A program made the position numbers and the translations under genes. Positions 1 through 11,800 of a stretch of 64,000 bases of DNA are shown here, piece after piece (the stretch's first letter is position 1; every line of letters begins with the position of its first letter). Origin of the DNA: Spongilla lacustris (lineage: Eukaryota; Porifera; Demospongiae; Spongillida; Spongillidae); contig OX442430.1 in the NCBI GenBank assembly GCA_949361645.1, forward strand, positions 4,275,749 to 4,339,748. The letters are read 5' to 3'. The notes beneath the pieces are model-generated. The model did not search any database. It was given only the letters and a program-made list of their open reading frames with translations, and had not been told where the DNA came from.

Positions 1-1864
1 TTAACTGCTCTTTCCAAAAACAAGTCTAACAACACCCCTGATGTTCATCCAATCGCTGTTGGTGAGGTTTTGAGAAGACTAATCAGCAAATGTATATCTT
101 CCTTGATAAAGGACATGGCCAATGACTTCTTTCAACCTCTGCAGTTTGGGTTGGCCTGCTCAACTGGCGTTGAGAAAATCATCCACAAGTTAAGGCATTG
201 TATTGATAACAACTGGTCAATGGATGATTTTGTAGAGTTGAAAATAGACATATCTAATGCCTTCAAACTTGTCTCAAGGCAAACTATGCTAGATGAATGT
301 GCCCAGCATTTCCCTGAACTTCTTGTATTGTCATGTTGGTGTTATAGCCAGCATCCAATTCTATGGCACCAAATGGGTACTCTTTCGTCACAACAGGGAG
401 TGCAACAAGGGGACCCTCATGGACCTTTTCTATTTGCTTTGGTGCTTCAGCATGTTGTTAATACCATTACGTCTGATATTGCCTGTGCTGGTTTATTTTT
501 TTCATGCTTGGTATCTTGACGATGGTGCCCTTGCTGGCAAGTCATCTTCAGTTCTGAAAACCTTTGATCTATTGCAATCGTTGGGTCCACCACTTGGGTT
601 CTTTGTCAACTTAAAAAAATGTGAATTGTTTGGGCATTGTGATTTATCCCAGTTCCCAGTTGCTATTCAAACATCTATCATACCCAATATGGAGATTTTT
701 GTCTCTCCTGTTGGTGATGCAGATTTTTGCACACAGTTTGTATTAAAGAAGCATAAGCATTAGATCTTAAATCTGCCCTTGAGCAGATAGGTACCATTGA
801 CCCTCAGGTGGCTCTACTTTAACTGAGTAATTGTGCCAGTTTTTGCAAACTAGTCAAACTGATCAGGGCTATGCCAACATGCTTTATTAATACTGCTCTC
901 GACAGATATGATGCTACCATTTGTCATTCATTTGCAGGATGCACAGGAGTGGATACTATGGATATTGCCTGGAAGCAAGCTCAATTGAGTTTACACAGGA
1001 GGCTTTGAATTACGATCATTGGTGCACCATTCTCCAGCTGCATATATTGTTTCATTATGCAATTCCACTGATGAGTTGCCATTAAATCATCATTTGGCTG
1101 ATGTTTAATAGCCATCATCCCCCATCTGAAGCCCTATCTTTATCTACCCACACACCATCTCAGAAAGATTTATCATATAAGTTGGAACAAGCTCAGTTTA
1201 GCTCTAGTCTTGATTCAGGTACTTGGTCAGATAGGTCTAGGCTTATGTCAGTCACATCACCACATGCTGCTGCATGGATCTCAAGTCCCTGGACACCTTT
1301 GGACATCACTGTGTCACTTGTCGATGTGGTGGTGATGTTACAACAAGGCACAATGCCTTGAGGAATGTGCTACACACTACCTTTCATCATGCTGGTTTGT
1401 CTGCTCACCTTGAACAGGGTAGCAGTTGGAGTAATGACAAATCAAGGTCATGTCCTGCTGACATATTGGTGGATAATTGGGATAGAGGTTTGTCAGCAGC
1501 TTTTGATGTCTCTGTGACATCCCTGCTTAATCCTTCACTCATTGTTGAATCGAGCATATCATCAGGGGTAGCAGCAAGAGTGGCAGAAGAGTGCAAGCAT
1601 GAGAAGAATGATAAGAGGTATTCTGAGTTAGGATGGCAATGCATCCCCATTGTTGTTGAGACATATGGTTCTTGGGTTTCAGAGGCAAGACAAGCTTTGT
1701 CCCAAAAAGCATCACGACTTGCTTTTCGGACCAACAGTGAAAAATCACAGATGTTGGGCAGCCTATATGGCGTCTCGTTTTGATTTTGGGCAGGGCAAAT
1801 GCCAGCCAGGCCGCAGCCAGGGCCATCTTAACAGGTACTGCTCCACCATAAATCTCCCAGACGA
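1..1864 (+). mobile_element. Non-LTR retrotransposon, 5' end outside window, decayed
   Basis: The reading frame is broken over three frames but its order is clear. A reverse transcriptase palm with ELKIDISNAF lies near 235-265, QQGDPHGPF near 403-430, and YLDDG near 510-525 in the next frame. A C-terminal region at 1274-1783 has a GHH...TC..GG...RHN zinc-binding segment followed by CPADILV...W..G...AFDVSV. A Cys/His cluster followed by a (R/K)P-D-like motif is the layout of the restriction-like endonuclease (REL-endo) group, such as R2 and NeSL; the assignment to that group is inference. Frameshifts show the copy is dead. Related C-terminal ends occur at 49450-50310, 50540-50940 and 43419-44400. 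Confidence 0.8.
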
Positions 1865-2515
1865 TGCTTTGTAGTTAGTACTTGTGTTATGTGTAGATTT
1901 TATGTATCTAGGACTAGATCATTGATATGTATTGTAACGATGTATTGTGGATATTACATGTATTATGTAGCAGATAATTACAACTATAGGCTTTGTTTGT
2001 CCTTGCATTATTATTATTGTGAATATCACATGTATTGTGATAATTTATATTTATTGAAATGTGGAAACTGGTCCAGGTCATAATTTCATGCAGCATGTAA
2101 TCAATTGCAGCGAATACATGTATGTATCTTGCATGAAAGGTGCAGTGATGTAGTGATTTGAAACATAATTTACCATGTTCATTCTTCATTTATAAAACAG
2201 ATTCATAATGTAACCCTTTTTACCACTATAGACATGCTTTCACTATTAGCTTACCTGACAGAAAACATATACTTACTGTCATTTCAAGTGTATCAATTTG
2301 AGGAAATGTTGTAAATGTAATCACACCATGCATTATCCAGTTATCTGTGTACTTTTTCTCCTGGGGAATTAATCAGTTGGATTACTACTACTGCAACCTT
2401 TCAAATAATTGTCAAGAAAGGTCCTTCTTATAATGTCGTTGCAGTGAATCCTATGGTCATCATCATATTTAATAAACAAAGTATTTAGGTACACCACGTG
2501 TTTTTACCCTTACAG
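1865..2515. other. AT-rich stretch without a recognisable gene
   Basis: This stretch lies between the retroelement and the first visible ankyrin exon. It may include the retroelement 3' tail and intron sequence of the ankyrin gene. I found no ankyrin-like exon in it, so earlier exons of that gene must lie outside the window or have been lost. Confidence 0.5.
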
Positions 2516-5061
2516 CAAGGATGGACTCCCCTTATGTTTGCTTCTGAATGTGGGAAAATTGATGTTGTTCATCACTTAACTGCACGACAAGCTAATGTTA
2601 ATGCTGTGACAAAGGTAAATGTATATATTTTTTTGTTTTTTTACACTTACAATTGTAATTTAATATGTGTTTTTGTATCATATTTTTGATCAGTGGAAAC
2701 AAACTGCCCTGTTATTTGCAACATGGACTAATAACATAAAAATCATGGAGCATTTGATTATGAAAAAGGCAGATGTGAATATTATTACAGAGGTAAATTG
2801 TAGGGTTGTTTTATAAATAAGCATCTTATTATCTTTTCATAAGTGATAGAATAGTTACAATGTTAATACAGGTGTGTATGTTTGGTAGCAATCATATGCC
2901 TTCAAGGAACCAGGTTGTTTCGCTCCCACTCACAACACCATTCTATAACCTTGTCTTGTGCAGAGGCAAAGGTCCACAACTGAACATTTTTTACTTTGGC
3001 ATCATCTTTATATCTTATACATGTATATATAATATATTATATATATAATTATAATATTATATTATATATATTTGGGTTTGTGTCTACATGTATTTTTATA
3101 CATGTATTATAACTTTATTCGAAGATGATGTTTGGTAAGTGTTGGGTTTGATGTATAAAACAAAGTGATAGTTAAATTGATTGCTGATAGGATTGAAGGC
3201 AGTGGTGCAAAAGCAGTAAATGACTTATGGGGGAAATGTCACGAATAAATTAGAATAAATGTACCATATTGGTACAAATAATTCTTTTGCAATTGCAATT
3301 TGCTTATTCTGATTAAATGTGAACCAATCTGATTCGCTAAAAATGTTTACCTACATCATACGTTTTACATCAGAATGAGTGAGGTGAGGTTAACATACAG
3401 ATAATATGAAATTCATGAATATGAGAACATATCCCTGCAATGCGATGTTATATTGGTCTAACAGCAGTCATCGGGGTTTGCTAATAAACATATTGCATTC
3501 AAATGCAGGCTCTGAAATGTTTTGTGTTGCGTTTGTTACATGATATTACATCAGAGGTCTGTAAACAAAAAGCTCAAATCATTGGTCTTCCAATGTAGTG
3601 TACAGTGCTGTGAAGTGAGTAGCCATTTTAAATTTCTGAAAAACAAGGCAATTGTTGTGAACATATTACCATTACCAGTGACCGCAAAAAAGTATTATTC
3701 CCAAGAGCTCTTATTTTAATTGTCAGTGCAATTCTTGATTATAGTGTTATTGTTATATAAACTGATCCTCCCAGCTGTTGCATCTTGATTATCATATGTA
3801 TTATTGTGTAGAAATCCAATAGATTAATCTTTATTATGAATTAGTGCATAGCCACTGCTCTTGCATACCTTTTCACATATCCAAATTATTAATGGGTGGC
3901 GTAGTGATAGTCCTTGCCAGATATGCTTAAACAACTAGCATTCCATTAGGGTGGATGGACAGCATATCACTGGGCTCTAACGCTTGGTAATGAAGATGCA
4001 AGGAAGTTATTGGAGACAAATGGTGCACTCAAGACCTCAAATCTAAAGGTATGTGTTAGCAAGCACATTCTAAAGTTTAAATAAATGGCATAGTGTACTT
4101 CAAAGGTTATTATTATGTACAAAATGGTAGTATAATTTGTTGCATTTGTTGTAAATGTTGGATACGAAGGTAAAGGTTTATTTTAATACCAATTCTGTAC
4201 AGTCACATGGATCACTGATGACTACATAGGGTATTTTTAGTTTCATTTCAAGTCCAAATAATTCAATGTCTAAATTAGAGATGAAAAATAAAATATTTGT
4301 AAAGGAGCAAGTACTGATACAAAATTTAGGGCATAGTACAACACCACCTCCTGTGCCTTTACAGGGGCACTACACATGTGCCTACTACACATAAGATTCA
4401 TCACTAGAGTACATTTTCAATTTGAGCCATGACTACATTTCTTTCTTATTTTGAAACAGCAAATACAAAACTGAAAATTTTGTCATTTGTGAAATACACA
4501 ATGTAGAAATTATAGCTTTTAAGTCTATTTAACTCTGTTAACATTGATGCATTATGAATAATTCAAATTCTGAACAAATCATATTTTTAGCCAAGCAGCA
4601 TAACTTACTATGCATGTATATATTAAGCAGGGTTACCATAACAAGATTGTGAAAAAGATTCTTTCACTGAACAATCGTACATGTTTTTGGTATTTGTACA
4701 ATGATGCATATTTGCTTCATTTTTTTAGCAAGGAGACTCATTAATGGAATTGGCATTTCGGGCCAAAACGATTTTAACAGAAAAGCATCATGGAAAGGTA
4801 TTTGAACTAACTCGGAAAGCAAATTCTAATTGGCGGGACATTGGAAGGAAACTTGGTTTTGAATTTGAGCAATTGGAATCAATTGCACAAGATCAACAAA
4901 ACACCACAGAAAGATATTATGTTTTGCTGATGAGGTGGTTGAAACAGATGCCACTTTCTAGCACTAATGCTGAATGTCTAGCACAAGTTCTGCGTGAGGT
5001 TCATGAAGAGAACCTAGCCAAAAGCTTCCTAGAGGCCATGAAGAAGGAAATAATTGTATAG
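2516..5061 (+). CDS. Ankyrin-repeat and death-domain protein, 3' part of gene
   Basis: Four exons are visible: 2516-2614, 2694-2792, 3950-4048 and 4729-5061. The first three are exactly 99 nt, all junctions are phase 0 with AG/GT borders, and each encodes one ankyrin repeat (for example GWTPLMFASECGKIDVVHHL). The last exon encodes about 110 residues ending in TAG. Its pattern W..IGRKLGF...LESIA......R...LL.RWL...LA..LREV fits a death-fold domain. Ankyrin plus death domain suggests an adaptor in apoptosis or innate signalling, but this is inference. The N-terminus is missing; the upstream neighbour is a dead retroelement. The paralogous ankyrin gene at 42377-61718 uses the same one-repeat-per-exon design. 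Confidence 0.82.
3008..3071. repeat. AT-rich microsatellite
   Basis: Irregular (TA)n and TAATATT tracts lie inside the 1.16-kb intron between the second and third visible ankyrin exons (2793-3949). The rest of that intron shows no gene. Confidence 0.75.
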
Positions 5062-5075
5062 TAATGTTTCTAGAA

Positions 5076-5081
5076 AATAAA
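5076..5081 (+). other. Polyadenylation signal AATAAA
   Basis: An AATAAA hexamer lies 15 nt after the stop codon of the ankyrin/death-domain gene, a plausible cleavage signal for a very short 3' UTR. Confidence 0.5.
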
Positions 5082-5271
5082 CATGTACACTAATTATATT
5101 TTAGTTTGCATATACATAGGACTGGTTATTTTTACTGATTTTTAAAATACGTACTTTTTTCATATGACTGTGTAAAGTGTTTCAAAGATCAAAGTGTAGT
5201 GTATATGATATAGTTTTACCCTTAAAAGCAAATATAGCCTTGAATCCTATATATATCTTATTATACAAGTA

Positions 5272-7894
5272 ATGTTTGTCTTAATAAGAACGTTACCCTT
5301 GAGGTGGAAAAAAAAAAGCACCGTACTTGATACACTCAGTGATATCAAGACTCGCAAGACGATCTCCAGAGCTAAAGGAGATAACATTATCAGACTGCTC
5401 AAGAAAGAAGGGGACATGAACGACTACACTCCTAAGTTCTGGCATTGTGTTAAGAGCAAAGGGTTTCAGCTCATATCCCATTCAGCTCTGGGACTTAAGG
5501 ATGTGTTGTGTATACCAGCAAAAACTAGTGTAAGTGGGAAGCTTTGTATTTTTAGGACATTTATCTTGGCAATGCTATAGATATTAATATTTTGCAGAAC
5601 CCCAATGACACCACTATTCTCTCTAGCAGGAGGCATATTGCATTTGTGGAAGACTTCTATGATGTCATCCATGGGGTCCATGCAACAAGTAAAGGCCATA
5701 TTGGCACAAAGAAGACAATAGCTGAAGTGGGGAAATTGTTTGAGTGCGTGCCCAGATCTGCCATTGACAGGTATGTAGCCATATGCCTTGTGTGTCACAT
5801 GCGGAAACTACAGACAACAAGAGGTCCCTTGAAACCCATTGTATCATCAGGATTTATGACAAGAGGGCAGGTAAACCCCTAGCTGTCAGTAGTGCTAAAA
5901 GTTAGTTACATGTATATGATTCAACTTCCTACCCACCCCATGTGTAGTTTGATTATGAAAAAATTATGTGTATGTGGATATCCATTGTTTTTTTGCTCCA
6001 AGTCACACGCTCAGACTCCATCAGATGATCAGCCTCCCTCTGAATCAGATGATCAGCCTTCCTCTAAGTCACGTGCTCAGCCTTGCTCCATGTCACATGC
6101 TCAGACTCCGTCAGATGATCAGCCTCCTTCTGTATCAGATGATCAGCATCTTTCCAAATCATGTGCTCAGGATATCTCAGAATCAGATGATCAGTTACAA
6201 ATTACAGTAGAAAAAGAGTCTAACAACTCTCCAAAAAGTATAGTCAAAGCCAACTCTTTGCTAGCTACATCTGATAAGCACAAAAGAATTCGAGAGCAGG
6301 CAGACGCAAGTTACCAGCGAAATGCTGAGAGGATGCAAGTAAAATACATAAAAGGAAAAAATAAGAAGGTATATTACTCTGGGGTATGTGGGTGTTTGCA
6401 TGTATACTAGATTTTTGTGTATATGATTTTAATATGCAGATCCAAATATTCAATGTGGGAGATTTCGTCAGTGTTCGAATCCCAAGGATTGATCGGTCAT
6501 CCACAGATTCACACAGACTGCCATGTGTGATTGTAGAGCACTTAGGAGAGACATTTCATATCTATCGTTTAAAGTGAGTGCCAGTGTATAAAACAATTCA
6601 GTGAATTTAATTGCCCTTCAAATATACAATGCACACTAAACTTGAAGGTGCAAATTTGGTGTTCTTAGTACCTGCTTTGGTGACGCTGACTTGGAGTGTT
6701 ATGAAGGGGATTTGGGACTAGATGCACAAGATTGGAAGGCTCTAACTAAGTTATCACTTAGAGAGGCCGCCATTAAGAGCAACCCCAAAAATGACTTCAT
6801 GGTATCTCATTGTCAGTGCAAGACTTCTTGTACAAGAAATTCATGCAGATGCAAAAAAACGTGGGACCATTTGCACAAGCCAGTGTCACAAGGGTTCAGA
6901 ATGCCAAAATCAAGCTCGACAGGTTGCCAAATTAAAACAGGGGAGTTCTAAGAGAGATAGAAAACCTGAAAATCGTCAGGTATGTGCATGTTTGCATGTA
7001 AAGGGATTTCTTTACAGCTCAAATTTGTCTCTGATTTCATTCTCTTGCATGCTCTTCGTTCAGATTTGGATCCCAACTATTGTTTTGGATCAGTTTGATA
7101 ATGAATGGAGGATTATTATGTGACAAGCACATGAATGCAGCCAGCAAGCTTATATCACAACAATTTCCAGCTGTTCATGGAATGCAAAATACCCTCCTTA
7201 GCCAGACTGGTGGTTTTGTACCCATCATGGACAATTGTAAGTTGCATGCTATTAAGTAATGTTGTCATGTGTAGCTCAATCAGTTGAAACCTACCCTCAA
7301 CTTATATACCCCATTGAATGCTGAAATTCTAAATTTAAAACGTACAAGTTGTATGTGACCTCTTCCTCACAGCTGTACAGATTCAATTTGTGAATGAAAA
7401 CCACTGGGTGGTGTCCTCCTTCTTGGATGGAGTCATTAGTCTATACAACAGCCTCTCATCTACCACTCTCAGTGCTGAGTTGGCAGAACAACTGGCGCCA
7501 TCTGAAGGGCAGTGTTGAGGATGGTGGGCTGACAGTTCATCATACTCCTGTGCAAAATCAGAAAGGAGTCTCTGATTGTGGCCCATTTGCCATAGCCTTC
7601 GCTTATCATGCTGTGCTGGGAGATGATTTGCAAACAATCACTTTTGATCAGGATAAGCTGAGGACCCACCTTGTAACCTGTTTTGAAAAAGAGAAGTTCA
7701 GCAGGTTTCCACTCATGTCATCCAAGGTGAAAAGAGCTTGCAAACCATCAGGGGAGTTTATTAAATTGTACTGTGACTGTCGACTGCCAGGCTCTTATGA
7801 TGACATGGTTGCCTGTGACAGATGTGGCAAGTGGTTTCACTACATGTGTGTGGGCTTTGTAGCTTCACGCGCTGGTGATTGGTATTGTTCATAG
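5272..7894 (+). pseudogene. Integrase-derived gene relic with Ulp1 and PHD domains, DDE core absent
   Basis: Exon-like blocks are about 5290-5532, 5598-5870, 6003-6368, 6440-6573, 6648-6977, about 7070-7240 and 7375-7894. They encode, in order: an integrase zinc-binding domain (HATSKGHIG...CLVCHMRK); a serine-rich repeat exon (SDDQPPSESDDQ); a post-integrase segment (GDFVSVRIPRIDR); a cysteine-rich patch; an Ulp1/C48-like protease (NHWV...LYNS...SDCG); and a PHD finger (CDC...CDRCGKWFHYMC). This order resembles Ginger-type and KRBA2-like transposon-derived genes. No DDE core fits between the zinc domain (ends 5870) and the repeat exon (starts 6003). One extra A in the A7 run at 6853-6859, a frame change near 7100 and another near 7500-7520 break it. 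The catalytic Asp of the protease reads Asn. Confidence 0.75.
6003..6200 (+). repeat. Coding tandem repeat, Ser/Asp/Gln-rich
   Basis: Imperfect 24- and 48-nt units encode variants of S-x-A-Q-T-P-S-D-D-Q-P-P-S within one exon of the relic. The low-complexity linker sits exactly where a DDE core would be expected. Confidence 0.7.
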
Positions 7895-7961
7895 TTCTCT
7901 GTTGCAACTGTTTCAGTTTGGTATCAATATGAACACAATGATTTTATGTGCTGGTGTCATA

Positions 7962-7970
7962 GCGGATTTT

Positions 7971-8006
<36 letters not shown>

Positions 8007-8505
8007 TATTGTCCCCCCGGACAGAATCCGCTAGCGGATTATGTCCCCCCGGATAAAATCCGCTAGCTGATTCTGTCCCCCCCGGACAGCTAGAATCCGC
8101 TAGCGGATTCTGTCCGGGGGGACACATTCTGCTAGCGGATCTTGTCCCTCCGCAGAATATGTCCCCCCCCCCCCCCCACCTTTGTGTTTATTAGCGCACT
8201 ATCGTGTGCATGGCCCGTCTGACCGATATATATCCCAGGCTCTGCATGCCTAATTTGGTCCTAAAGTCATTTTGGTCTAGCTGTCACGGGCCGACTTACG
8301 GCCAATATGTCCTATAGCCGACAGAAATAGGCTTTGACGGTGTCGTAGTGTACAATGTCCCCCCTAAAATTTGTCCCCCCGGACGTTCTGCACTAGTGTA
8401 CAATGTCCCCCCGGACATTCTGCACTAGTGTACAATGTCCCCCCGGACAATCTACACTAGGGCAAACTGTCCCCCTCCAGGGTAAAATGTCCCCCCTCAT
8501 AACAT
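7962..8505. repeat. GTCCCCCCGGAC minisatellite cluster, two unit types
   Basis: Two arrays are built on TGTCCCCCCGGACA. The first (about 7962-8178) alternates it with TCCGCTAGCGGAT palindromes and contains runs of 31 C (7973-8003) and 15 C (8163-8177). The second (about 8345-8505) alternates it with CTGCACTAGTGTACA. Related arrays lie at 16557-16712 (second type, inverted) and 20940-21092 (first type, inverted). Between the two arrays, 8179-8344 is unique sequence with no visible gene. Confidence 0.8.
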
Positions 8506-8640
8506 TTTATTTCATCTATGACAAGGCTGGGAAGCATTTCATGCAATCCTAATATGGACTTGCGCGTGCCCTGTAGAAAAGGGTGGTATTTTCAAATAAG
8601 TATACCGTATCGCACAACGGCAGTACACGGAACGCGTTGA

Positions 8641-8830
8641 CCGTCAAAGCTGCATGTCAGTGTCGTTCCGCCACTTGAAACGCTCATTGAAACCAATACT
8701 GACACACATTTAGAATTTCAGTATTAAAATTCCTTAACAGATACCCAGCTTTTATCCCTTCAGTCGTCAAAGCTCTCATTGAAACCAATACTCACACACA
8801 TACACGAACATTCATTATTAAAATTCCTTA
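8641..8830. repeat. Two-copy direct repeat
   Basis: The segment cgtcaaagct ... cattgaaaccaatact ... attaaaattccttaa occurs twice, at about 8641-8740 and 8764-8830. The second copy overlaps the stop codon region of the integrase-Josephin-Ulp1 gene, so the repeat may belong to the 3' end of that element. Confidence 0.65.
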
Positions 8831-11800
8831 AGGAGTGGTGAACATTTGTTGATGTATTTCATGGCGGAAATCTCATATGAGAGATTGAAATATCTTGAGA
8901 TCAATAGGATCATAGCCTGGAAAGTAATGTCACATAAACACAGCTCCACACTGCTGCGTGCACGGCATACCTCAGGAAGAATGTTATTTAATGCAAAGGC
9001 TATTCCCAAACTTGGAAGTCCTTTTTCAATACAAACCTGTTTAGTAATAAGGACTATATAGTTGCAGATTTCCCTCTTCTACATAAAGTGGAGAAACAGT
9101 ACGTTACATGTATTACTGAATTAACCAACATATTGTACTCAATGTTATTACCAGTGGTGGAAAAGTATCTAATGGCCATGTATCCGCAACCTGTACTAAG
9201 TCATGATATGTTGGTATTTTTCCTGTCAGTTTGATGTTGTAGCATTCCCTCCAAGATGAAGTTTTCGTTGTACACAAGTTGCAAAGATGAACCTTAATAG
9301 TACATATTATTGCAAGAAATAAGAGTACATGCATATTGTACTAATTGCCACTTACTTCGACATCCTTCAATATACTTCTGACAGTGTGTATAGGTATAGG
9401 TAATTCCCTGATTCAAACACGTCATAAATCTTTGCTTAACATATACCAAAGGCATACCCAATATCAAATTTTGATGATTTGTACTCTTGGATAATCGACT
9501 GTGTATTCGTGTGCAAGCTTGTAAGCATCAGCATTCCTTCACCAAAAATGTCATCTTCATATTTGTTAGACATGACAGTAGGCACAAGTATGTCACATTC
9601 CAGTGGCACTGAGTAGTAATATAAGAAACATCCAAATACAATCTTACATATTTTGATACACATTTCACTGCCTGCCCTTACTAATAGCATGCAGCACACA
9701 TACCATTTACTGCTTTGGCTTCTGCACTATTGCTCTCTTGTCTAGCTATTCTTGAGCTCAACATTTCTTTCTGTAAAAACTGTGCTACTTCTCTCTTTAC
9801 CTGGATGCAGGAGTATTTGTCTGCACTGCACACATAAGTAACAATCACAAAGACATAGTATTATCAATTTAATACAATTCTTGCCTGCCAATGAATTCAT
9901 TCACCAGCCAGGTTCTGAGAGAAGAGGAGTCTGTCTACATTTTTTAAATTTATGAGCATATACTGATCAGGGAAATGCAGGCAACATACCTGAAAAATCA
10001 ATGGCTTCGCTTTTGCAATATGTGCAGCAATCTAAGAATATTCGTTACATTCAAATATTATTTGTAGCATTAATAACCTTGCAAACAAATACACCACAGT
10101 CACTGGAGTTTTCCTGTCTAGGTGTAATCTGTGAAAAAAACTTCTTCATTCTAATTACAACACAAATACTCTCTAATAATAACCTGAGATGTTACAGCAC
10201 TCCATTGATATTTACAAAATTTAGTACACTTTTTCAATATATGTATTTCTTCCACGAGTATTCTTTGAAAATTATAACAGAAAAATGATTTGTTGCACTT
10301 TAAATACAACATGTGCTATTTTATTAACTCACAACATTTCATTGCAGATTGATTTATGGTGTAAAGAACTGTTGGAGTCAAAGCATGTGATTGTAGTATT
10401 GGTGAAATCAATATTCTGCAGGACATACAAACATTATAAAATGATATAATACATTTAACAGTACATAACTTGCTTACACAGAGTATCCAATGGTTATCAT
10501 TCACATTTATTGGAAGAATGATGGAAGATATCATGCCAAGTTTGTCCTGAAATGTTATGTGAAATTATATCTACTCACTTACATTTAGAATAACTCACGT
10601 TTATTTCATTGCATGGATGTCTAGCCTTTTCATTCCCTGATAGAGAGGAACAATTTCTTTTTATCTTTCCCCTGTCAATTAAATAGCCATGCCATCTTTG
10701 ATAAAAATATGTTGTTAAAAACATAATTTTTTTTCTTTTCTTTTTATGATGTGTACTTGACTGCTCCATTTCCAGAAGTTTCATATAAAAACTAATGAGC
10801 TGAAATTCAAACTTAAATTCAGAATTTGTATAATTTGCGCTCCAATCTGTACCTCACTGTCCATCCACTTGCCATCTAGTACTGCCATAATGTGCTTTTC
10901 AGTAAGCTTCCACTCATTTAATGCCACTACAAAATCATCTAATCACCACAGTGAAAAAAATGGTGCAGAACTGTGTAACATATAACAAGGTAAATGTAGT
11001 TGAAGATCGACTTAACCATTTTCATTTCTGGCTGATTCTGATTTTTTACTATCCATGGATTCATCTGTATCTGCAACTGTTAAATCTAAGATATAATTTC
11101 TCAATTACAATCTATCTGTTGTATTTACAGAGAGACAAAAAATGCACATCAGTCTGGAAAAGGATTTAATGTCTCTATCACCAAAGTACATTAATACACT
11201 ATAGATACAGAATACATGTACATGTACATGTGCATCTACCTTGACAGTTGTCATCATTGCATAACTGTTCTAATAGAGATGAGCCTTCTTTCACAATTTC
11301 ATTTGCACTGAAATAAATATAAGCTTTTAAAGGTACATTATAAACGTAAATGTACGAGTGGTTACCTACAAAGCTGGTCACTTTCATCAAAAGAAGTTAT
11401 TTTATTTTCAGTCCTTACTACTGCAGTCATATTGAACTTAAAACCATATACAGCAAATGTTGGCAAGTAATAAATGTCTTCAAGGTATTGAATTAACATT
11501 GCTTCATCTATTTCAGTTGGCATACTCTGCATAGAATCTAATAAATAGAATTTGTTGTCCCAATTACAAAAAATGGTTGTATAATGAGCTTTTTCAGGGA
11601 TTCGAATCAACAGAGATGTTGGATAGGACTGTGAAGCATTGAGTGCATCCATAATATAACCTTCACGATTCGCAAAGAATTGAATGAGTGTATTGTTAAG
11701 GCAAATCATGTAGTCACCATGGTACTGCACAGCTTGTAATAAAACTTCTATAGAATACCATCCTTCTGCATCTCGTAAAGGAGTATAAAGTTCTGAAATA

